From the NCBI GenBank assembly GCA_020744425.1, contig JAGMUV010000009.1, positions 868,001 through 932,000 on the forward strand: a DNA stretch of 64,000 nt. Direction: 5' to 3'. Shown here in pieces: positions 26,449 through 36,418 of this stretch (the first letter of the stretch is position 1; each line of letters begins with the position of its first letter). The notes beneath the pieces were generated by a model, which saw nothing but the letters and a program-made list of their open reading frames with translations, searched no databases and was not told the DNA's origin. The position numbers and the translations under genes were made by a program. The stretch is from Dactylonectria macrodidyma (taxonomy: Eukaryota; Ascomycota; Sordariomycetes; Hypocreales; Nectriaceae).

Positions 26449-29028
26449 ATGGCTTCTGACGGTGACGGCTTCGGCATGACCGAGGACTTTGGTCCCCAGC
26501 GGCCCATCTTCCACATCGGCCAGCACGACTCGGCGCGCGAGACGCCACTGACTGACTTACAGTACGGCAAGCTGCTCAACCATGGTGTAAGTCGCCAGCC
26601 AAACCGTGCCCCGTCGCTGTACCCAGTGAAGCCCGAATCGAAGGGGCCAAGCCATTGACTTCTCCTGCGGAATAGCTGGGCTTCGTGACGACGCCCGTGA
26701 CCAACAGCCACTTCCGCGACCGCGTCTTCGCCCTCGTCGAGCAGCACCTCGCCAAGCTAGCAGGCGAAGGCAACGCGCCCACAACCATTGCCACGGCGGC
26801 CCGCGAGGATCCTATCCTGCCTCCGCTGACCCCCAAAGACACGGGACTATTCCCCAGCGCCGCCGTTAACACGTACACGGCCTACGTCAGCCCCTGGATC
26901 GACCTGTGCTCCACCAACCCCGTCGTCTCCAGCATCTCCCGCCAGGTGCTCAACCTCGAGGTCAATTACGCCAACTTCTGCGGCGTCCGGAGCATCATCA
27001 TCCCTGGGCCTCTGCGAGATGCCTCCAAAGATGGCGGTAACCAGGGCCTTGCACAGTACTCTCGTGCTGTTGAGGAAGCTCTCACCATTGGTAGCCGTGT
27101 GACGTTCCTCATCCACATTCCCATGTATCGGGAGCCCGGACAGGAGTCCAAGGTCAGGACCCTCTCGGCTCTCCAGTCGCAGCAGCCTCCCAAGGTCGAC
27201 GACAAGATAGTTGACCCGTACACGGTCTGGGATTCCTGGCACCATATCCGTACAGTCTGCAACTACAACACTAGACTCTTTGTTGGTGCGTACCCGTCCC
27301 ACATTGACACTCATACACTCGCTGACGTGCGGCCTATCAGCGCTGCAATTGCCCCGAGTCATGCCTGAGATGGAACTTCAGGACCGCTGGTTCGCGGAGC
27401 CTTTGCATTACCTCACTTTGAGCCCCTCGGTTTTTCAAAACAACAAGACAGGCTTCCCCGCCTTGCCCAAGTCTCACCAGAACCTCATCTTCATGTACTT
27501 TCGTCTGAAGAACTTACCATGGATCCTTCTTTGCGATGCTGGCCCTAACGTCTCCAGCGTTGACGGGCCGCCATCCCAGGACCAGTTTCCTTCCCTTGCC
27601 GAAGCTCAGAATCGGCCATTGAAGGAGTTGAAGAGCGATACGAACAACTATGTTTCCTACCTCCGATGGCTCGAAGACCAACAACCCCCCTTTACAGCAC
27701 TCGAGGGCCCTACGTTGACCAGCTTCCAGGACTGGCTCCAGTCGCCACTACAGCCTCTGTCCGACAACCTCGAATCGGCCACTTACGAGGTCTTTGAGGG
27801 TGACCCTGTCAAGTACGACCAATATGAGGCCGCCGTCTATGAGGCATTGACGGAGTGGAAGACACTCAACAAGCCTACTTCCAAGGAGGGTGCTGTCGTT
27901 GTCGCCGTTGCAGGTTCCGGTCGCGGCCCTCTTGTCACTCGGGCTCTCAAGGCTGCTGAGGAAGCCGAGGTGACCATTGACATGTGGGCTGTCGAGAAGA
28001 ACCCCAATGCCTATGTGTACCTACTACGCCAGAACGAGATGGTCTGGAACGGCAGGGTGAAGGTGGTCAAGACGGACATGCGCGCCTGGAAGGGACCTGT
28101 CATCTCAGAGTCTGCCGACGGCCCCGTCTATGGCAAGGTCGACATCCTCATCTCAGAGCTGCTCGGGTCCTTTGGTGACAACGAGCTATCCCCCGAATGC
28201 CTCGACGGCATCCAACACGTCATGTCCAAGCCCCACGGCATCTCCATCCCGAGCTCCTACACCGCCCACTTCAGTCCCATCTCTCACCCCAAGATCCACG
28301 GCGAGCTTCTGACGCGCCTGCCCAGTGAGCCCAATGCCTTCGAGACTCCCTGGGTCGTCCGGCTATACTCCCTCCAGTTCGTGTCCCAGAACGTGCCGCT
28401 CCACCCGCGCATCCAGGAGGCTTGGGAATTCTCGCACCCGATTCCCGACTCTACCCTCGCGGCCGTTGAGGCTCGACGATCCGGAGGCGTTGTGGGCGGC
28501 GGTGGCGGTAGCATGTCCGGCGCGGCTGGCGCCAATGACCACAACTCGCGGTACTGCCATCTCACCTTTGTGTGCCGGACTAGAGGTGTCATACACGGTC
28601 TGGCGGGTTACTTCGAGTCAACCCTGTACGAGTCACAGCTTGAGGAAATCAAGGGTGAAAAGGTGGAGATTAGCACACACCCAGAACGCATCGACAAGAA
28701 GAGCAAGGACATGATTTCATGGTTCCCAATCTTCTTCCCTCTCAAGGTAAGCTCGTTACAACCTAGATTCCCATGCATAGTCCACAGTTATGAACCATGG
28801 GGAATTCAAACATACTTGCTTCACATGCACTAACACCAACATTCACAGAAACCTCTTTACTTCCCCGCCGACACGGAGCTAGAAATTAGCATGTGGCGAC
28901 AAACAGATGACACGCGGGTGTGGTATGAGTGGCTCGTCGAGGCCTGGACGTGGGTCGGTGAATCGCAACGCATCAAGGTAGCCTCATCGGAGTTGTCCAG
29001 CAGTCGCCAGGTAGCCTGCCTGATGTAA
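26449..29028 (+). CDS. skb1: Protein arginine methyltransferase 5 (Skb1/Hsl7 type)
   Basis: Four exons, 26449-26586, 26676-27285, 27341-28746 and 28849-29028, join to 777 aa. The first half is the TIM-barrel domain of PRMT5 (YTAYVSPWIDLCSTNP, RSIIIPGP). The Rossmann part has the AdoMet loop VAGSGRGPL at 439-447, the acidic AVEKNPNA, and the double-Glu loop SELLGSFGDNE with Glu at 522 and 531. TYEVFEGDPVKY carries Phe401, which aligns with the Phe that sets symmetric dimethylation in human PRMT5. The C-terminal beta barrel ends in a SELSSSRQVACLM tail. A Gly-rich insert (VVGGGGGS, about residue 635) is unusual but in frame. The enzyme makes symmetric dimethylarginine on Sm proteins, histones and others, and in fission yeast acts with the Shk1 kinase in cell polarity. 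Its 3' end converges on the SmF gene. Confidence 0.96.
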
Positions 29029-29433
29029 ATCTTCCGACCCGAGTACCCAGAACGAGTAGATAGCTTCATAAAAGGCGTGCGATTGGGATGCGAAAAATGT
29101 GGTTTCTTTTTTGCCGCGGGGCGAAGAGAAAGTTTTGTTTGAAGGTGGGGGAGTCGTGTGTGCCTGGGACTGTCCTCCTCTCTCCATGTCCTGTTTGATA
29201 TCGCGACAGACCGGCAAATGACATGGGGTCTCTTTGCTCGGTTGCTGCACCCCTAACAGCAGCCATAAAATGCCGGTTCTGAAACCAATCTCAAGTCTTC
29301 CCAGACCATTCAATGACTCCAAAAGATCTCCCGGAACCAACTGCGATGGTGATCACCCGCCTCCTCCCGTCGTTAAATATAGCCCCTTTGCTCGCATGGT
29401 CCAGTTTGTCGTTCGTTTGTGAGCATTTTTTGT
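29029..29433. other. Convergent 3' intergenic region
   Basis: 405 bp between the stop codons of PRMT5 (plus) and SmF (minus). It must contain both 3' UTRs; nothing else is recognised. Confidence 0.5.
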
Positions 29434-29966
29434 TCAACCCTCCATCTTGACATCGCCGCCATCGCCCTGGTTCGCGCCTCGGATCCAGAGAACGTTGTTA
29501 CACCTGCGCCATAGTCAGCATCAGAGCCTCCTTACGTCTCAATTTCGCTACCCAGCAGGCACTTTCGAAAGTTGTCATGACATATCAGAGCAACCGAAGG
29601 GTTTCGGGTGGTATTTACCGGATGAGGACCTGGCCAAGGGTGCCAGTCATCTTCTGGTCAATGTACTCCTCGGTGTCTCGCAGCTGGATGTTCATGTAGC
29701 TGTCGATGCTAACCAGTCTGCCCTTGTACTCGGTCTCTCCCCACTTCAAACGAACGACGATGTCCTTGTCGACACTGCGCATTAGATGGGCATTAGCATT
29801 GACCCCTTTCTAGAAACGACTCCGACTCGGTGCAAGGTCGCGGGGGTGGCGGTGGGACGTACAGGTCCTGGAGCATAGGACGGGGGTTCACGGGAACGAA
29901 CTATATGGGTTCCGTTTTAGTTGCATAGCTCTCGTCAAAGGGATGGGAGTAAAGACATACACTCAT
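29434..29966 (-). CDS. smf1: Small nuclear ribonucleoprotein SmF
   Basis: Four exons, 29961-29966, 29863-29900, 29619-29774 and 29434-29503, splice to 89 aa. The first exon is only ATG-AGT, followed by a GTATGT donor; the introns begin GTATGT, GTACGT and GTAAAT and end in ATAG, GCAG and GCAG. The product starts MSFVPVNPRPMLQDLVDKDI and has the Sm1 motif VVRLKWGETEYKGRLVSID with SYMNIQLRDTEEY, then the Sm2 motif GQVLIRCNNVLWIRG, and a short acidic/Gly tail. This is the normal size and sequence of SmF, one of the seven proteins of the Sm ring on U1, U2, U4 and U5 snRNA. The gene lies 3' to 3' with PRMT5. Lsm6 is the nearest alternative, but the N-terminal FVPVNPRPML and the tail fit SmF. Confidence 0.93.
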
Positions 29967-31400
29967 TTTGAGGGCGGCGGTTGGTGGGCTGGTCAGGCTG
30001 CGATTGGGAGCCTTGTAGTGGAGGATCGCGACGACACAAGGCTGGCAGCTTGATGGTTGGTGGTGTGAATTTTTGGCGTCGCAGGACCGGGGTCGGAAAA
30101 ACTCTTCGGAGCTTGGAGCTTGGAGGTCCCTCATTTCGGTTCGAGAATGCCTTGCGTCAAAAATTAGGAAGATCGATCTTACTCAGCCCTGTAAGCTGCA
30201 TATTGAGCGACGAATGCGTTGACTAGGCAGAAACAAGTTGCGCATCAGGTGAGATTCAAACTGAATACTACATCATCAAGAGGTATCATCTGTCTAAAAT
30301 CCCACGTTTCAGTCTATCTGATGATTGGCTTCCAGTCCTCGTCACAGGCATGATTGCAAGGACCGATGGTGGATGGCTTGTTCTTTGTTGGTGTTGTTAT
30401 TAGACCCGAGCAACTAGCTTCACACATCGCCTTTGCAACGTCATGATAAATGATAAATGAAGCTGCTGTGTTTCCCAATGACGCTTCAGGCGTGCCAGTC
30501 GTACCGAGCTCGGGCATACAAAAGCCCAATCCTAGGACCATCGTGGATTGAGGTGTCGAGGGCATTGATGCATAAAATTCATCTTCATCATTGACACTGT
30601 CTTAACTTACTCCTCTTCTGCAACAGCCAATTCCAGCGAGACTCCCAGACACAACCTTCACAAAATATCTTCGGGTATCGAAAATTGATCCAAATAATTA
30701 CAAGCCAAGCTTGATGACGTACCGAGAGAAATTAAGTAGGAATTCTGGCTACCTACCTACCTGTTGAATACGTAGTGACTCACTGCGGAGAAAGCGATGG
30801 AACATGCATCTCAGCTGAATCTCGCGACCCATAACACCGGGACGAGGATTTTCTTTTTCGATCATGCATAGTCATATCTGCTCCGCGCGAACTGTGCATA
30901 ACCACAAATAAACGCAAACCGAGTAGTCCCCAACAAGGCAGCTCTGCATCGGCATCCCCGTGACGCTTCAGGATTCGCGATTTTGATGGCCTCGTGATCC
31001 ATTTTTTAGGTCCCCCGAGCACTGACAAAGGGCGTTCCTGAATCTCCCGCAACGAGACACCTCGTCACACGAAATTTCTTCGGACACTTGTGAGGGCGGT
31101 GGCTTTGCGACTATGGCTGGGGGGCTCTTTCACTACTACGTAGTAATGGCTGATGGCTGAGCACCTGTCGTGTGTAACCAGTTAGCTTTGCAGCGAGGTG
31201 TTTTTCATTCCATGTTCCTCGACTCTCGTTGGTGCGTGTCTGGTAGATGATCTAGGCAGGTTCATGTATAAAGTGCGGAGGTCCTGTTAAGCTAGGTCTC
31301 GAGACTTGTCCCTTCACACACCAATTCAGCCCTACAGCTCTATTTCACACATCAGTTTATTGATCAAAACACCTACCTCTCATCATCGCCATCATCACCA
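29967..31400. other. Divergent intergenic region of SmF and the hydrolase gene
   Basis: About 1.4 kb. A chance-looking 83-codon minus frame (30314-30565) has no support. The right end carries a TATA box at 31267-31273 and a CT/CA-rich leader of the hydrolase gene. Confidence 0.5.
31267..31273 (+). promoter_or_regulatory. TATA box of the alpha/beta hydrolase gene
   Basis: TATAAAG, 134 bp before the ATG at 31401, followed by a pyrimidine/CA-rich leader that contains no ATG. A good core-promoter match. Confidence 0.5.
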
Positions 31401-32443
31401 ATGTTTAGTAACTTCCACCTCAGCTACCAGTGGCTCTACTTCACCCGGCCCTCGGGCCCTCCCTCGCCCGTCCCCAAGGGCCTCGAGCGTCATTGGGTCG
31501 ACACCGCTCAGGGTACACTCGAGGTTCTCTCCGCGAAGCCCTCAACACCAGCGACTGGACCGCCCGTCTTCTTCTGCCATGGCGGCATGGGCGGCGCCTG
31601 GGTCTGGACTGAGTATATGCAGTATCTCGCGGCCCGCGGCGTCCCCTGCTATGCCGTGTCCCTGCGCGGCCACGGCGACTCGTGGCACCCGTCGTACCTG
31701 CGAATGGTGTTTGCGACGTCGCGCCGCGCGCTCAGCGATGACCTTGTCGCTGCCATTGAGTGGGTGCAGGCGCGCGAAAACAGCGAGGTCGTGCTCGTTG
31801 GGCATTCGAGCGGTGGCGGACTCAGCCAAGGCATCTTGTCAGAGGGCAGGGTCAATATCAAAGGACTGGCCTTGCTAGGTGCGGTGCCGGCCTATGGATC
31901 GTAAGTACCAATTCCAACATGTGATTCATATCGCCGAGTTCGCATGCTAACAAAACCAACAGAATGGGCGTCTACATGAACTGGGCGAAGCTCGACCCTT
32001 GGTTCACCATCCGCCTCATGTTCCATGGATGGCACTCCAACTCTCCCCTCTCACACCCGATCCTCACCCAGCGAGCTTTCTTCGGCGACAGCTTCCCCCT
32101 CTCTGCCGTGATCCCCTTCCAGCGTCGCCTGAATCGATACGAAAGCTACGGCTGGCCATTTAGCATGATGAAGCCTTTCGCATCAGCAAGCTCGATCCTG
32201 CGCCACATCCACAACGGCGGGACCAGCGGCACAAAGGTGTTTGTCATGGCGGGCTCGCAGGATAAGCTGATGACGTCGCAAGTGACGCGGGAGACGGCGG
32301 CCTTTTATCGGGTAGCGGCGGACACGGAGGGCGAGGGAGTGGTGATGGATTTTGTGGAGGGCGCCGGGCATCACCTGCAGAACGACGTGCAGTGGGAGAA
32401 CGGCGCGGAGAAACTACTTGCGTTCTACCAGGGCATTGCGTAA
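31401..32443 (+). CDS. Alpha/beta hydrolase fold protein
   Basis: Exons 31401-31900 and 31963-32443 (donor GTAAGT, acceptor ACAG) give 326 aa. The oxyanion region is FFCHGGMGGAW (about 58-68), the nucleophile elbow VVLVGHSSGGG has Ser136 in G-x-S-x-G, the acid is probably Asp267 (MAGSQDKL) and the catalytic His 303 or 304 (EGAGHHLQND). Order and spacing are those of serine hydrolases of the AB_hydrolase_1 type, and a cap region lies between the elbow and the acid (about 170-240). There is no signal peptide, so a cytosolic or peripheral enzyme is likely; residues 5-16 are somewhat hydrophobic. The substrate cannot be told: esterase, lipase and epoxide-type enzymes all share this fold. Its TATA box suggests regulated rather than constant expression. 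Confidence 0.88.
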
Positions 32444-33484
32444 AAATTCCGGGGTAAGGAAGCCGGATAGACGGGAGCTATGGGATATGCTTGAACAGCA
32501 TTCGGTCTCGGGACCAAGTATGAATCCCGAGAGGAGCTCCGCTGTTCGGCTTTGGTGTTGGGTTTTGGTGTTTAGGGTAAGCGGGCGACTTGATGTGATT
32601 GTAACCTGTACACTTAGATGGCTGCCTTTAAATGATATCCCTTCTCATGTTAGCACTCGAGATATTTCTCCCTGTACACAACGGACATGAATCTTCGGAT
32701 ATCATCTTAGAGACCATTGCCTAATTACTATTGAGTTCAGGCTCACTGGTGTTCGGGTGAAGATGCCGACGAACCTCCGAGCAGCTTTCCCTCCCCGTAG
32801 TGGGGTCACTCAAAGTGAGTTTCCCCCGCCGGAACCCCATGGTCGACGCCATAGCAACAGATAGACTGATAGAGAGACCCATAGACCATAGACGGTTGTT
32901 CTTAAGGAGAGGGGGAAAAGGGAGGGGATTTTATTACTGGGGGCCAGTAGAGACTAGGATCGTGGCCAGGTGTCTCAGCGTGACTCGCTTTGCCCCAGGA
33001 GCTCTGGAGCTCGTCATTACGAATCCACCTATTTCTGCTCTATCATCCTCACCTTCTCAAACTGGGTGTGTGCGGTACATTCTTGCTCCTCACCTACCAC
33101 TGCTACATTGCGCACCCCCTCGGCCTCCTTCCGAGTCCGCTGTACCTCGTTGCACCCGACGCCGGTCCCTTGGAGTCGGAAGACGTCCCGTAGCAGCTCG
33201 ATCGCCTTTCGGAGCTGCCGCCACTCGGCATCGTTGGCCGTGTCGCAAGCTTTCTGCAGGTCTGCCCACCTCCCGCGAAGGGGTGGTCAATCAAGCTGGC
33301 GTTCGTGCAGCGACTGGCCTGTTCGGGGGTAGGATTGGGAGCAGCGGCGCGATCAGTGGGCGGTGTCACAGCAGGTGCCCCTCGTGCAGCAGCAGCAAGT
33401 GGTGTGGTCAGCACAGCAGCCACAGGTACCAGAGCTAGCGACAGCAGGCAGTTGCATCACAGGTCCCTCCTGCTTAGATCGGCA
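32444..33484. other. Intergenic, upstream of the aminotransferase gene
   Basis: About 1 kb. Frames here are low complexity; CAG-rich DNA at about 33365-33450 gives a poly-Gln frame that I take as chance. From 33305 the frame of the aminotransferase is open but has no ATG before 33485. Confidence 0.45.
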
Positions 33485-35029
33485 ATGGAGCCCCGCATAC
33501 CGGAGCTGTCCGCCGACAGCCCCTCCTCCGTCTCCTCAGCAGCTTCGGTCGCTGCATCGGCCGGGAGGATATCCCTTGTGTCTCGCCATCTGGCGCAGAC
33601 TACTTCTTCTTTATCTTTATCTTCATCCTCTTCCACCCAGACCTCGTCTTTTCCTCAGCAATCGCGTCGATACTCTTCATCCTCCACCATGTCGTCTCAA
33701 CCCCCCCATCCCACTCTGCTCATTCCTGGACCTATCGAGTTTGACGATGCCGTTCTTCAATCCATGAGCCACTACAGGTAATAGCTATCCTTTTACTCCT
33801 ATTGTCGCATTCTTGTTCTGCCAACTGGTGCTAACCGTTGCTTGTGCTGTACAGCGAGAGCCATGTCGGCCCCGCATTCGTCAACACCTTCGGCGAGACT
33901 CTCACCATGGTTCGCAAGCTGTTCCAATCGACTGATCCCGCCGCCCAACCCTACGTCATCTCTGGATCTGGTACCCTGGGCTGGGACTTTGTGGCCGCCA
34001 ACCTTCTTGAGGCCGGCGAGAACGCCCTTGTCCTCAGCACCGGCTACTTCGGCGATGGCTTCGCCGACTGCCTCCGAACCTACGGCGCGAACGTCGACAA
34101 GATTGACGGCGTCGTTGGCGGCCGTCCCCAGATCGCCGATGTCGAGAAGGCTCTCTCAGAGAAGAAGTACAAGGTCCTCACCGTCACTCATGTCGATACT
34201 TCGACCGGTGTCCTCAGCGAGCTCAAGGACCTGACCGCAGCTGTCCACAAGGTGTCTCCTGAGACTCTCGTTGTTGTCGATGGTGTGTGCAGTGTCGCAT
34301 GCGAGGAGATTGCTTTTGATGAATGGGGTCTGGATGGTGTCGTCACGGCTAGCCAAAAGGCTATCGGCTGCCCTGCCGGTCTGTCCATCTCCTTCTTCAG
34401 CGGCCGAGCCATCAAGGCTTTCGAGAATCGCAAGACCCCCCCAGCTTCGTACTTTGCCTCCATGAAGAACTGGACCCCTAGTGAGTTTCACACTTACACT
34501 CTAGAGCTCTTCACCGATGCTAACATCTGTTAGTTATGAAAAACTATGAGGCCAAGAAGCCTTCATACTTTGCCACTCCTTCGCCTCAGCTCATCCACGC
34601 TTTGCACACGGCCCTGACACAGATTCTGTCGAAGTCCCTCGCCGAGCAGTTCCAGAAGCACATTGAAGTGTCAGACAGAGTGAAGAAGGCCGTTGAGGAC
34701 CTCGGCCTCAAGGTTGTGGCTACCAAGAAGGAGGATCAAGCGCACGCCATGACGGCCATTTACCTCCCTGAGACGGTACAGATCGCCGATGTCCTGCCTA
34801 AGCTGGCCGCTAAGGGCGTAGTGTTTGCTGGTGGTATCCACAAGGCTATTGCGACACGATACATTCGATTCGGACACATGGGTGTCAGCGCGGTATGTGG
34901 CTTTTGGTTTTCAGGAGAGAAGAGGTTGCTAACATGTGGCGTGATTAGTTGGACCCCAACCGAAAGGACATTGACAAGGCTTTGGAAGCTCTGCGAGATT
35001 CGCTTGCCGAGGCTGGCTACAAGGCATAG
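33485..35029 (+). CDS. agx1: Alanine:glyoxylate aminotransferase (class V, PLP)
   Basis: Four exons, 33485-33777, 33855-34480, 34534-34892 and 34949-35029, give 452 aa. Signature elements: PTLLIPGPIEFDD at the start of the fold, SHVGPAFVNTFGETL, VISGSGTLGWDFV, THVDTSTGVLSELKDL, VVVDGVCSVACEE (the Asp that binds the pyridine nitrogen), and TASQKAIGCPAG with the Schiff-base Lys at about 266. The enzyme turns alanine plus glyoxylate into pyruvate plus glycine. The first 68 residues are Ser/Arg-rich, lack Glu/Asp after residue 10 and include FPQQSRRYSSSST, the look of a mitochondrial presequence with a processing Arg; a second ATG at codon 69 (MSSQPPHPTLL) would give a form without it. No C-terminal SKL-type peroxisome signal is present (ends GYKA). 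AATAAA-like words follow at about 35040-35070. Confidence 0.93.
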
Positions 35030-36418
35030 GCGGCGTGTGCTTGGAATAAAAGAGTTCAGGAGTCATAATAAATTATGCCAAATAGAAACGGTGGGTGGGA
35101 AAAGAAGTATGATTGAAAAAAACACATGAACATATTTTGATTGAACAGCCTCAAAAATACGTGGATGTATTTGTTTGGATGCATGTCTTATGATTACGAT
35201 AGCCATGCTGCCGTAGTGGTTGCACGGATGTTCGGATGGCCGTAGTTGAGGTGTGGATAGACTCTTTGATGAACCGACTCCAACAAATGCCCAGAGACGC
35301 TACATGAACATTCGAGAATACTGTACACTTGCTAGTGGCGACATCGATCATGGGAATTTGGACAACCTGAATTCTTCGGAATGCTATAGTTCGGGGAGGA
35401 TCACGGAGTTTCTCCGACTGACTGCCATGCAAACGCGACGACGGACTTAAAGATGAGTTCTGCGATCGATCAATGGTGGGGTGGGAATCGGCCGGTAGCT
35501 TCTTGGACAACGCAACGAAACAAATAAAAGGCTGGGAGTGAGGAGTGCGATGTTTCGTCACATGTACCTGATACCTGGCTGGACGCATCATGGTTGCTGG
35601 GCGGTGCGGTGGGCTGCTTGGGAGCCGTGGAGAATTGGCGGTGGAATTAGCGGTGTCGGGTTGCCGGGTTAGATGTCGCCGGTTCACAGGGCGCGTGGCC
35701 AGAGAGCTGGAAGAGGTCTCGGGTACTTGTGATGAAAGAAATGCCCCTCTCCTCCCCTCCCCCCGCTGGCAAAATCAGCTCGCATGTCCCCTCCCGCCGC
35801 TAGTAGTTCCAGCTGCTTAGAGGTAGGCCCTGTCAGTCGGGTTCCAGGGCTTGATCATAACTGGCTGCCGTTCTGCGACAGCCACTGTGACGACCACTGT
35901 GCGCTGTAGCCTGTTGTTGCGCCTGTTGCTGGTGGGTGCTTGCTGAGTTGTTAGTACTGTAGTTACCGTGTGATGCCTTGAAGGCGGGGCGCCCCCTCCA
36001 CTAAATCCGGCCTTCTGAAGTGCACTGGGGGCCTACAACCTAGAGGTGCCAATACAATCTCCTCATCTCTTTTGGAACCTCTCTTCTCACCTCACTTCAC
36101 CGACGTCGTGCACTTCCCAGCTACCCTCTTTCAACCTCCTCCTCCCTCTCCCCATCGCGTGTCTCGCAATCCTTGTTTGGTTTCCCACGACTGCACCCGC
36201 GCTTTTCCCTCTCCCCTTCCCCCCTTCCTTTTTTACGTGTTTAGTCCGGGCGCTGCTGCCGCTGCTGTCGCTGCCGTTCAAGTCCCTCGGCTGTCTCTTC
36301 TTCCCTGCCTGGCTGGGGCTCTTTTGCTACATCTCCTCCCTCCCCCGCCTTGCCCACCACCACCAAAACCGCCCACCCGCTCCCTCACGATCGCTCCCGC
36401 GCGAGCCCGCCGCCCAGA
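35030..36418. other. Intergenic, upstream of exportin-1
   Basis: About 1.4 kb. The left part is the 3' flank of the aminotransferase gene; the right 350 bp is a CT-rich leader. No gene is supported. Confidence 0.5.
36060..36360 (+). promoter_or_regulatory. CT-rich promoter/leader of exportin-1
   Basis: Long pyrimidine tracts (such as CCTCCTCCCTCTCCCC) fill the coding-strand DNA just before the first exon of crm1. CT blocks are common near the start sites of strongly, constitutively expressed filamentous-fungal genes. No TATA box is apparent. Confidence 0.4.

Noticed and set aside
30314..30565. 83-codon minus-strand frame with six Cys
   Set aside because: Has an ATG, but no signal peptide, no splice partner and no family I know. 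It could be a small protein but I cannot support it.
33363..33767. Gln-rich frame overlapping the aminotransferase 5' end
   Set aside because: Product of CAG-rich leader DNA in another frame; the aminotransferase frame is the one that continues across splice sites with conserved sequence.
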